Shown: positions 51,003-58,482 of the stretch, one piece after another
Position numbering within the stretch: position 1 is the stretch's first letter
How the letters are laid out: the number at the start of each line of letters is the position of its first letter
NCBI GenBank assembly: GCA_002343185.1
Contig: DDRT01000014.1
Span: 12,017-76,016 of the forward strand
Source: Deltaproteobacteria bacterium UBA2409
GTDB taxonomy: Bacteria; Bdellovibrionota_C; UBA2361; DDRT01
DNA: 64,000 nucleotides
Reading direction: 5' to 3'
The notes under the pieces: generated by a model
What the model was told of the DNA's origin: nothing
The model's database searches: none
The model's input: only the letters and a program-made list of their open reading frames with translations
Program-made: the position numbers and the translations under genes

Positions 51003-51424
51003 AAAATTCTTACACCTCCTCCTAGCACAACCTGGATTTGCCTTGTGCCATAGTCATCTGAGACATCAATCACCGCACTACTATTAGAGGTACCTCTTGA
51101 GTTGTAGCAGATCTGCCATTCAAGGTTCGCAATACTCGCACCTCCTGATAAGGTTAATCTCATCTCAGGGTCTTCTACCTGCTCAACACTACTGCACGAA
51201 GTGCTGACTGTTGTCATAACTTCTGTTTCTGAGATTGGTACAATAGTGTAAGTCGATGTTGTAGCTAGTGCTTTAGCTCTAGCAGCCTTTAAAAACGAAG
51301 CAAGCTCTTCTGCTCCTCCTCTTGAAGGATGGTATAATGCTCTTGCGTTAATCATAGCCATACCGGCTAGGATAAAAGCTACGCAAAGCGTTGCCACTAA
51401 CTCTATAATTCCAAAACCTCGCAT
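50999..51424 (-). CDS. FimT/GspH-like minor pilin, first gene of the operon
   Basis: 141 residues. Class III signal G|FGIIELVATLCVAFILAGMA with Glu5. ELASFLKAARAKALATTSTY matches the GspH/FimT consensus (l...l..AR.eAi..n). A disulphide may form between the Cys in STSCSS and WQICYN. It heads a five-gene minus-strand operon (FimT, PilV, PilW, PilX, small Cys-rich protein). The major pilin is encoded separately at 63406. Confidence 0.84.
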   Translation of the reverse strand: MRGFGIIELVATLCVAFILAGMAMINARALYHPSRGGAEELASFLKAARAKALATTSTYTIVPISETEVMTTVSTSCSSVEQVEDPEMRLTLSGGASIANLEWQICYNSRGTSNSSAVIDVSDDYGTRQIQVVLGGGVRIL

Positions 51425-51518
51425 CCACGGGCTTTTAACGGCTCAATAGCTGCCGAAAGTTATGGTTTGAAGCTAAAAGTTTTTACCGCGTATGATTTAT
51501 TAATTAAATTACGAAAAG

Positions 51519-52793
51519 CTAGGATGAAAAAAGCTCCTTAGCCTTAGCTGAAGCTGTTGAGTGATCAACCATAGGGCTGGGATAAGAAGAACTCTTAGGC
51601 TCAGAATGGATCTCTTTATTAGATCTATTTCTTAACTCTGGCACCCACTTTTTTATATATACACATTGAAGGTCAAACTTTTCCTGCTGAAGCCATGGGT
51701 TAAATATTCTAAAATAGGGTTGAGCATCGCACCCGGTTGATGCTGCCCACTGCCAGTTTCCATTGTTCACACATGGATCATAGTCAACAAGTTTGTTTGC
51801 AAAGTATCTCTCGCCCCATCTCCATGAGATATGAAGGTCTTTACATAAGAAAGATGCAACGATCATCCTTACTCGATTATGCATAAAGCCAGTTTCATTT
51901 AACTCTCTCATCCCTGCATCCACAATCGGAAAACCTGTTTCGCCTTTGCACCATCTTTCAAAATCATCTTCATTCTCAGACCAGTTGATATTGTTATAGC
52001 GCTTATTAAATGCACCTTTAAATACATGGGGGAAATAAAAGGCTATATGATGAAAAAAATCTCTCCAGTATAGCTCCTGAATCATATGATGCTCTAAACC
52101 AAATGCTTCTTTGATAGAGTGATAAGTTTCTCTTATAGAAACCGTTCCAAATTTATGGTGAGCAGATAAATGGCTGGTAGCTGAAATGCTTGGGATATTT
52201 CTTTCTTCTTTATAATTTTGAAATCGAGAGATATTTTTCAATATCTCTGTTGCTGCACTTCTTCCTGCTCTTGTTTTTTTCGGCTCAAATAAGTGTTCAT
52301 ATGGAGCAAAGCTAATCTTAGCAGTATTAGGTTGCAGGATTTGTTTAATCTTATTTTTCTTAAAAAAAGGAGAGAACACTGTGTAGGGGGTTCCGTCAGT
52401 TTTTAATCCTGACTCAGGTGAAATAAGTAGGGTATCGTCATGTATCAAGCACTCTCTTCCAAGCTCTGTTACAACTGAATGAATTTTTGAGTCTCTAAGT
52501 TTAGAAAATGGAGTATAATCCCGATTGAAGCTTACTTTTTTTATACTTGGATACAGTTCAATTAATTTTCTTATCTCTTCCGCAGGATCGCCTGATAAAA
52601 TTAAAGGTTTTATCTCCTGCAGTGCACCGCAAAGAAGTTCAAAGCCAGGGGTACTGAAGTATGGATTTTTGTCACTCTGATTAGGATCAAATATAAATAC
52701 CGGAAGCACCAGCTCTCCTTCAAGGCTGTTTAAAGAGGTGTTGTCGTTTAATCTAAGATCTCTTCTAAAGATATGAATAGCTGTTGGAAACAC
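51519..52793 (-). CDS. phrB: deoxyribodipyrimidine photolyase (class I)
   Basis: Light-driven flavoenzyme repairing cyclobutane pyrimidine dimers. 424 residues. The antenna-binding N-domain starts AIHIFRRDLRLNDNTSL. The FAD-binding helical domain shows LYWRDFFHHIAFYFP, GETGFPIVDAGMRELNETGF, MHNRVRMIVASFLCKDL, WRWGERYFANKLVDYDP and NNGNWQWAASTGCDAQPYFR, including the conserved tryptophans. The start is GTG at 52793, as no upstream ATG is in frame nearby. Indicates exposure to light at some stage. Confidence 0.95.
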   Translation of the reverse strand: MFPTAIHIFRRDLRLNDNTSLNSLEGELVLPVFIFDPNQSDKNPYFSTPGFELLCGALQEIKPLILSGDPAEEIRKLIELYPSIKKVSFNRDYTPFSKLRDSKIHSVVTELGRECLIHDDTLLISPESGLKTDGTPYTVFSPFFKKNKIKQILQPNTAKISFAPYEHLFEPKKTRAGRSAATEILKNISRFQNYKEERNIPSISATSHLSAHHKFGTVSIRETYHSIKEAFGLEHHMIQELYWRDFFHHIAFYFPHVFKGAFNKRYNNINWSENEDDFERWCKGETGFPIVDAGMRELNETGFMHNRVRMIVASFLCKDLHISWRWGERYFANKLVDYDPCVNNGNWQWAASTGCDAQPYFRIFNPWLQQEKFDLQCVYIKKWVPELRNRSNKEIHSEPKSSSYPSPMVDHSTASAKAKELFSS

Positions 52794-52881
52794 AATATTG
52801 ATTATTACCGGAGGCCTAGATAGTTAGCAAAAAAAGTGTATTGCCTTATGACCCTATAGGGGCGATCCTTTTTGCAAGGAA

Positions 52882-53280
52882 ATGAAGCTAAATCAACCCA
52901 TAGGGAAACTTGAATATGCCGCGATCTTTGTAAGGATCCCTCTTGGTCTTTATTTTATTATGGCAGGCTTACTGAAGCTTAACGATGTAAATGTGTTTAT
53001 TGAAGTCGTCAAAAGTTATCAGATACTAAGTGGTAACGCTGCCACATTGGCAGGAATCCTAATTCCATATCTTGAGATAGGAATTGGGGGGTTAATGATT
53101 TTGGGACTTTGGACAACTCTAGCCGGAATAGTTGCTGGGGCGATGTTAACTAGCTTTATTTATGCCGTCGGAATTTCAGTTGAAGAATTGTTTAATAAGG
53201 ACTTCATACTTCTTGGAGCAGCTATCTCGCTTCTTTTTTCAGGTCCGGGTGCTTTTAGTATAGACGGCATTAAGAAGTAG
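52882..53280 (+). CDS. DoxX/MauE-type membrane protein
   Basis: 132 residues with four predicted membrane helices. RIPLGLYFIMAGLLKLNDVN is the DoxX N-terminal helix pattern (R..lG..F...G..K), followed by AGILIPYLEIGIGGLMILGL. DoxX-type proteins support thiol or quinone redox at the membrane; MauE-like members do the same for disulphide formation. No catalytic Cys is present, so the role is unclear. A single gene between the photolyase and hsp20. Confidence 0.82.
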   Translation: MKLNQPIGKLEYAAIFVRIPLGLYFIMAGLLKLNDVNVFIEVVKSYQILSGNAATLAGILIPYLEIGIGGLMILGLWTTLAGIVAGAMLTSFIYAVGISVEELFNKDFILLGAAISLLFSGPGAFSIDGIKK

Positions 53281-53333
53281 CCCTTGAATTCCCAAATTTA
53301 GTGATTATATGACAATTTAGGAGGACTGAAGTT

Positions 53334-53786
53334 ATGAGGAGATTATATCCTATTCAACAACGTAGTCCGCTATTGTCTTTACACAGACAGTTAACGGACA
53401 TTTTTGGTGATATGTTTGAAGGCTTGGAGCCACTAGGTGAGAAGCTTGGAGGTTTTTACCCTAAAGTTGATGTTCATGAAGATCAGGCTCAGTACACTGT
53501 AGCCCTTGAGGTTCCAGGGATTGATCCAAGGGATATCGAGATATCTTTAACTGGCAGTGAGCTGACTGTTAGGGGTAATAAGAAAAGTGAATTTGAATCA
53601 AAAGAAGGTGAGCTCAAAGTAGTAGAGCGTTCCTGGGGCGAGTTCTCCAGGAAATTTACTCTGCCATTTGACCCTGATTCAGATAAAGTTGATGCACTGT
53701 TCGATAAGGGTGTTTTAAAGATAATCATCCCTAAAGAGTTAAATGAGAGAGATAGACAAAAAACAATCTCTATCAGAACAACTTGA
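53334..53786 (+). CDS. Hsp20-family small heat-shock protein
   Basis: 150-residue ATP-independent holdase. The alpha-crystallin domain (about 42-140) shows YPKVDVHEDQAQYTVALEVP, GIDPRDIEISLTGSELTVRG, ERSWGEFSRKFTLPFDPD and DALFDKGVLKIIIPK, with the conserved G-V-L. The short variable N-terminus is aromatic and the C-terminal tail carries an I-x-I (ISIRTT) like the oligomerisation motif. AGGAGG lies 11 bp before the ATG. A stable hairpin immediately follows, overlapping the tilS start. Confidence 0.95.
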   Translation: MRRLYPIQQRSPLLSLHRQLTDIFGDMFEGLEPLGEKLGGFYPKVDVHEDQAQYTVALEVPGIDPRDIEISLTGSELTVRGNKKSEFESKEGELKVVERSWGEFSRKFTLPFDPDSDKVDALFDKGVLKIIIPKELNERDRQKTISIRTT

Positions 53787-53795
53787 GACTAAATA

Positions 53796-53827
53796 GGTGC
53801 TCCGCTAGAATCTTCTAGTGGAGCACC
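53796..53827 (+). promoter_or_regulatory. stable hairpin between hsp20 and tilS covering the tilS start codon
   Basis: GGTGCTCC-G-CTAGAA, two-base loop region, TTCTAG-T-GGAGCACC: a 15-bp stem with one mismatch. No T tract follows, so it is not a standard intrinsic terminator. The proposed GTG start of tilS (53818) lies in the 3' arm, so folding would occlude initiation. Confidence 0.6.
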
Positions 53828-54714
53828 TTCCCCCAAATAACAGATTTTTAGTCGCTGTCTCTGGTGGTAGAGACAGTATGGCTCTTCTTCATATTGCTCT
53901 CGGTCAAACCAGGAATTTAGGGATTGCTCATGTTAATCATAATTTTAGAGCTGAAAGCAAAAATGATCTTGAGTTTGTGCGCAATTATGCTGAGCGACTT
54001 GAAATACCTTTTTATTCACGTACTCTCGAGGTATTAGAATCGGGTAATAAAGAGGAGTTCGGCAGAAATGAAAGATATAAGTTTTTCAAAGAAATAAGAG
54101 AAAAAGAAGGATATGATTGGATATTAACTGCTCATCATAGAGACGATGTAATCGAATCGTTCCTGATGCAGATCCTTTTTGGGAGACGTGTTTATGGGAT
54201 TGCCCCAAAAGATGAAAAACGTAAGCTCTTAAGACCCATTCTAAATCTAAGCCGTGATGAGATCACTGAATATGTAAGAAAGAATGATATCCCATTTATT
54301 GAAGATCCAACTAATGAGGATACGAGTTTTCTGAGAAATAAGATTAGACATACATTGATGCCTAATCTTAAATCACTCTTTGGAGATCAGGTTAGTGGAT
54401 CGATTTTTGAATCATTAAGAGAGATTCATGATCTTCAGTTGGCACTTGAGTGGACTTTAGATGTTCCGAGTGAACCTTTTGGAACTAAAGAGTTTTTAAA
54501 AAAACTGCAAACCGAGCTTGATTTAATGCCTCAATTTTTAAAGCCATATCTGATTGAGCAAGTTCTACTACCAGTTCTTAACTATCGACTTGGTAAATCT
54601 CATAGAGAGAGAGCGTTATATTTCTTTACCTCAAATTCTCCGGAATTGCAGTTGCCAAGGGGCATTACTCTTAGAAGGCAGGGTGGTGGGGTAGTATTGA
54701 TCAATAGTTTGTAA
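53818..54714 (+). CDS. tilS: tRNA(Ile)-lysidine synthase
   Basis: Converts C34 of the CAU-anticodon isoleucine tRNA to lysidine so that it reads AUA; essential in most bacteria. 298 residues from GTG 53818. The PP-loop SGGRDSMALLH (about residues 15-25) is intact. AHVNHNFRAES, ILTAHHRDDVIESFLMQILF, LLRPILNLSRDEITEYVRKN, FIEDPTNEDTSFLRNKIRHT and LMPNL are canonical. It has the short form with little C-terminal domain. The GTG is the only start that retains FLVAVSGG with a leader, and it lies in a hairpin. Confidence 0.92.
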   Translation: MEHLPPNNRFLVAVSGGRDSMALLHIALGQTRNLGIAHVNHNFRAESKNDLEFVRNYAERLEIPFYSRTLEVLESGNKEEFGRNERYKFFKEIREKEGYDWILTAHHRDDVIESFLMQILFGRRVYGIAPKDEKRKLLRPILNLSRDEITEYVRKNDIPFIEDPTNEDTSFLRNKIRHTLMPNLKSLFGDQVSGSIFESLREIHDLQLALEWTLDVPSEPFGTKEFLKKLQTELDLMPQFLKPYLIEQVLLPVLNYRLGKSHRERALYFFTSNSPELQLPRGITLRRQGGGVVLINSL

Positions 54715-55044
54715 GCTGGATTGATTCAGATCAGCGCGTGACTATTCTGATTTAAGCTTGCTGATCTTTGTGGTTAATAAAAAATGCAGAAGCTGCGGAA
54801 ACACTTTTTGATAACCTTGAGATGAATCTTTCAGATCATAATCATTTTATTTTAGAACCACCGAGAACACAAAGACCACGGAGAATAAACCTTTACCCTT
54901 TGTGTTCTTAGTGGTCTTTGTGGTTAATTAACAAAGTTCTTAAGTTGGGGAAACACTTTTTGGTAACCTTGAAATGCGGTTATTAGATTCTGGATAATAC
55001 GACTTTGAACATACAGAACACAAAGATAATAAGGATCGTACTAT
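54715..55044. repeat. gene-free region with two direct copies of the ~95-bp dispersed repeat
   Basis: Copies B (54763-54840) and C (54892-54995) each contain GTCTTTGTGGTTAAT or a close form, then GGAAACACTTTTTG and AACCTTGARATG, in the same order as copy A at 15005-15101. Between them, 54855-54886 (GAACCACCGAGAACACAAAG) is an inverted counterpart of the start of copy C (CTTTGTGTTCTTAGTGGTC), so B-C also forms a large palindrome. No open frame of note is present. Confidence 0.75.
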
Positions 55045-57366
55045 TTATTTCAGCAACCTTAATGCCTCTCTAACATGCTCTGCTGCGATCGGCCTAAGCT
55101 GTTCTTCAAGCTCTGAGACAAGCGGCACTCTTTTACTCCAATAAAATTCAAAAACTTCATCTCGTTCTATAGGATACTGCCCTAAAACCTCAAGACCAGG
55201 ATTTATCTCTTGCTCTATTATATCAAACATTAGTGGAGTGAATGTCCTAAAAGCGTCAGCGAGATCTTTTCTGGTATCATCTTCCATCTGAACAAATACC
55301 TCTCTTAGCTTATTTAATGAACTTAGAAGTCTTCCTGTGTAACTTAGAAGTTTAAATCTTAGCAGTGGAGGAGGGAACTTATAAGCGAAATATCTTGCAA
55401 GTGAGAGGGTATCTTCAAATCTGTCTAGAAGTGCAACATTTAATAAAGATCTGGCAAGTTCAGTCCTTCCATGATTTTGTACCTCAACTATCCCTTCATA
55501 TTTTAATCCAAGGTATGTGTAAGAAGTAGGGCCTATGCGACCAGTTCTTTGTAATTCATCGCCTGTAAACCCATGATCCCGAACCGCCTCAAGATACTTA
55601 GATGCTAATGAATTTGGATGTGTATAGAGCGGTTCCGCATGGGCTCTTATTCTTTTCTGTTGATTTCTTGAGACCCTTTCAGTTAATAAACAAGCACTTA
55701 CAGCCATGCTTTCAGCGCTGTACGGGCGATCTAACCATATCCGCTCAACATCTTGATTCCATTTGGTTCGTAAGAGAGTTGAGCCCCCGATCTCGCGCCC
55801 TATACGATGATCTGATGCCACCTCGAATTGATCATGGGACATGGCTACTAGCCAATCTAGATATGTAAACTTACCATTTAGGGTATTACCTAAGCTTGGA
55901 ATTCCTACTGTAGAATGAAGTGGATGAGGAATTTTTCTTATTCTTGGAAACAACCCCCCGATTACCTCGTCTCTTGTGGGCCAAACGAGCTCTCCATTTT
56001 TTAGAAAAAGCTCTCTGACTAGTACATATGCAAGTGCCTCTTGCATTCTTAAGTCAAGCTCCGTAGCTCTTTTCTTGAGAAGCTTTTTAACTAACTCTAG
56101 AATCTCTTCTCTTAGATTTTCTGAAGATAGCTTTTTATTCCCCAAAACTAGAATCTTCTCCATAATCGCTTCATGCTTGTCTAGTGCATTTGCACGCTCA
56201 CCGATTAATGTTCCAGTTGGAACAATTAAGTTATGTGATCCGAAGCTTTGTTTTGTTGGAGATTCTTTAAATGATCTTAAAAGGGTGGCATTTTCTCTTA
56301 AATTTGAAACCTCAACTTCAGTGAGTGGGATATCAGTTTCTCTCAGTTCGATTATATCAGATCTAACCCAGTCAATTATCCTGGCTATAGACACATCATC
56401 TAGCTTTGGATTTGCTCCATGAGTTTGTCTTACTGGTATTGGTTCATAAACCGGGGTATGAACATTTACGCTGCCTGTTTGCCCTGATTTTTTGGCTCTT
56501 TGTTCTACTCTGGACTTTACTTTCTTAAAAAGTGCAGCAAACGCAGAATATCCAGCAGTTTTAAGATTCTCTCCTATGTCTCCATGAAGAAGCTTTTCAA
56601 AATTATCAGGTCTTGGCTCTTCTATTATAGCTTTTAGCTCGTTTGGATTTAAAAGAACAAACTCATCAGTCTCATCTCTTGTAGCTAAGCTGGTTGTAAT
56701 AACATCAAGACCCTGTAATTTGAGCCAACGTGCACAAGCCCTATAGCAGAGATGGTATATTTTATATATCTCTGGCCCATATAGATGCTGAGATTTTCTC
56801 CAGCTATCTTCATCAAATAAAGTGTTGTCTATATTGTATATTAAATGACCAAGAACATTAAATCTAAATTGATCATTATCAAGTACTATTGATGAATGAG
56901 CATACTGCTGAGACACCCAAGACTTTCCTACTGCTGGTAGTCCTACAATGCTTCGAATAGTGCCTACCACATTCTTGTTGATCTCTTCAGGTGGGATTAG
57001 TCTGTCATGAGGAGATAGCCAAAGTGGACGCTCGTTTTCTATAATCTCAAAAACAGTTTCTTCTACTAAATTGAACAGATCTTGATCTGTCTTTAAGATA
57101 AAAAGTAAAATTCCATCGAGATCTTGATCGTTTAACTCAATTCCTAGTTGATCCTTGAATCCTTGGATGTTTCGAGCTAGTCGCAAAGGAAGATCTTCAG
57201 GGATGCAGAGTAAATTGCCATATTTAAATTGCAGAGTGTCTGGATCCTGTATTTTTGAGACGTTCACACCATCCTTTATAGCTTTAAGGAGCTCGGAACG
57301 TTTGATATAGCTATTAGCTAGCTTAGTAGAGCTTCTATCTGGGGCTAGGTCTTCTGATATATACAT
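55045..57366 (-). CDS. large P-loop protein, possible kinase-like ATPase, unknown family
   Basis: 773 residues, soluble. A Walker A motif GLPAVGKSW at 142-150 follows a hydrophobic strand, and the next strand ends VLDNDQFRFN (161-170). This is the arrangement of AAA_33/polynucleotide-kinase or zeta-type P-loop kinases (D.DxxR). Residues 1-130 and about 280-773 are not recognised; the latter are helical, with a Pro/His patch RIRKIPHPLHSTVG and a C-terminal SKRVPLVSELEEQL. It starts 48 bp after a Ser/Thr kinase gene on the same strand. The substrate could be nucleic acid, nucleotide or protein. Confidence 0.65.
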   Translation of the reverse strand: MYISEDLAPDRSSTKLANSYIKRSELLKAIKDGVNVSKIQDPDTLQFKYGNLLCIPEDLPLRLARNIQGFKDQLGIELNDQDLDGILLFILKTDQDLFNLVEETVFEIIENERPLWLSPHDRLIPPEEINKNVVGTIRSIVGLPAVGKSWVSQQYAHSSIVLDNDQFRFNVLGHLIYNIDNTLFDEDSWRKSQHLYGPEIYKIYHLCYRACARWLKLQGLDVITTSLATRDETDEFVLLNPNELKAIIEEPRPDNFEKLLHGDIGENLKTAGYSAFAALFKKVKSRVEQRAKKSGQTGSVNVHTPVYEPIPVRQTHGANPKLDDVSIARIIDWVRSDIIELRETDIPLTEVEVSNLRENATLLRSFKESPTKQSFGSHNLIVPTGTLIGERANALDKHEAIMEKILVLGNKKLSSENLREEILELVKKLLKKRATELDLRMQEALAYVLVRELFLKNGELVWPTRDEVIGGLFPRIRKIPHPLHSTVGIPSLGNTLNGKFTYLDWLVAMSHDQFEVASDHRIGREIGGSTLLRTKWNQDVERIWLDRPYSAESMAVSACLLTERVSRNQQKRIRAHAEPLYTHPNSLASKYLEAVRDHGFTGDELQRTGRIGPTSYTYLGLKYEGIVEVQNHGRTELARSLLNVALLDRFEDTLSLARYFAYKFPPPLLRFKLLSYTGRLLSSLNKLREVFVQMEDDTRKDLADAFRTFTPLMFDIIEQEINPGLEVLGQYPIERDEVFEFYWSKRVPLVSELEEQLRPIAAEHVREALRLLK

Positions 57367-57414
57367 CTGCTTAGAGTGTAAGTTATTTGTGTTTCTTAAT
57401 CATTTTCTGGCTAA

Positions 57415-58299
57415 TCATGCAGCCTTAGGAAACCAATGGCGCTTTGTTGGGCTAAAAACTTGAGCTGATGGAGGTTTGAAAATTGCCAAAATCTCCTCAA
57501 TTGTTGGTCTTTTTGATGGATCTCGGCTCAAACACTTACTAATCATGGCACTTATTCTGGTTGGGATTATCGGATTAAAAATACTTGGGCAGTGAGCATC
57601 TAGTCGAATCTTCTTAGAAAATGTATCAAAAACATCTTTGCCACTATACGGTAGTTCTCCCGTTAGGATCTGATACGCGACCACCCCAAAGGCGTAGATA
57701 TCACTTTTTTCGTCAAGCTTTCCGTCTAGAATATATTCTGGGGGAAGGTAATCTGGAGTGCCAACTAAACAGTTTTCAAAAAGAGGAGCATCTTCCATTC
57801 TGTATGATGCTAAGCCAAAATCCGCGATCCTAGGTCTCATGCCGCCATCGATTAGTATATTCTCAGGTTTGATATCGCGGTGAGTTATCCCTTGAGCATG
57901 AAGGGCGCTAATTCCTTCAGCAACTTCTTTAACCATTCTTAGTCCTTCATGTGCAGGAACGATTCCAAAATTAGGAACGATCAGATCTGCTAAGGAACCA
58001 CCTTCATAGTAGCGCATCGAGAATGCTATAAATTCATCATCTTCATGAACAGAAATAGGTGCAATGACGTTTTTGTGAGTGATTCTTTTTGAAAACGCGA
58101 TCTCTCTCTCTAGAATTTTTCTTGAGTTTTCAGCCACCTTTTCAGCGGCAGTTGCAATCTTTAAAACTACTAGTTCAGTGTTAGTATCCTCACAGAGATA
58201 TACTGCAGAGATCTCTGAACTGCCTAGGCAGCGTCTAATTTTGAACCTTCCAAATAGTGTAGTTCCTTTTGTTAAACCTTCGTAAAAGAGCCTATTCAT
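57415..58299 (-). CDS. Hanks-type serine/threonine protein kinase
   Basis: 294-residue kinase without membrane or sensor domain. Lys47 in VVLKIAT and Glu66 in the alphaC helix form the expected salt bridge. The catalytic loop is HRDIKPENIL (140-149), DFG is 160-162, and the activation segment ends GTPDYLPPEY. DIYAFGVVAYQILTGELPYS and CLSRDPSKRPTIEEI complete the C-lobe. The glycine-rich loop is weakened (LGSSEISAVYL has one Gly), but other residues argue for activity. It is immediately upstream of the P-loop protein gene; the two probably act together. Confidence 0.93.
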   Translation of the reverse strand: MNRLFYEGLTKGTTLFGRFKIRRCLGSSEISAVYLCEDTNTELVVLKIATAAEKVAENSRKILEREIAFSKRITHKNVIAPISVHEDDEFIAFSMRYYEGGSLADLIVPNFGIVPAHEGLRMVKEVAEGISALHAQGITHRDIKPENILIDGGMRPRIADFGLASYRMEDAPLFENCLVGTPDYLPPEYILDGKLDEKSDIYAFGVVAYQILTGELPYSGKDVFDTFSKKIRLDAHCPSIFNPIIPTRISAMISKCLSRDPSKRPTIEEILAIFKPPSAQVFSPTKRHWFPKAA

Positions 58300-58387
58300 C
58301 CTGTACTCGTATCTATATAAAACAGTATTTTACTTCAGATTATTAATAAAGTGTTGGAAAATGGTTATTCTGCCTAATAGAGACCCC

Positions 58388-58414
58388 TAGAGATACTGCT
58401 AAAAATACCGATTA
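58388..58414 (+). promoter_or_regulatory. candidate sigma-28 promoter upstream of the muramidase/C39 protein
   Basis: TAGA, exactly 15 bases, then ACCGATTA. The -10 half is as close to consensus as that of the flagellin promoter; the -35 has one change. It lies 68 bp before the ATG at 58483. Inferred function. Confidence 0.45.
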
Positions 58415-58482
58415 AATTAGTGGAATTAGCCACTTAAATGAGGTCACAGAGTCGGAATGAAGGCTCATATCCCTTTTAGTAA

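Noticed and set aside
53796..53827. Intrinsic terminator after hsp20
   Set aside because: Stem is strong but no T tract follows and the tilS start lies in it, so it is listed as a regulatory hairpin instead.
55976..56422. 148-codon plus-strand frame inside the P-loop protein gene
   Set aside because: It lies wholly opposite a 773-residue coding frame, has Ser/Leu-rich antisense composition and no ribosome site.
55045..57366. Zeta-type toxin of a toxin-antitoxin system
   Set aside because: Only the P-loop region resembles that superfamily; the protein is far too long and no small antitoxin gene is adjacent.
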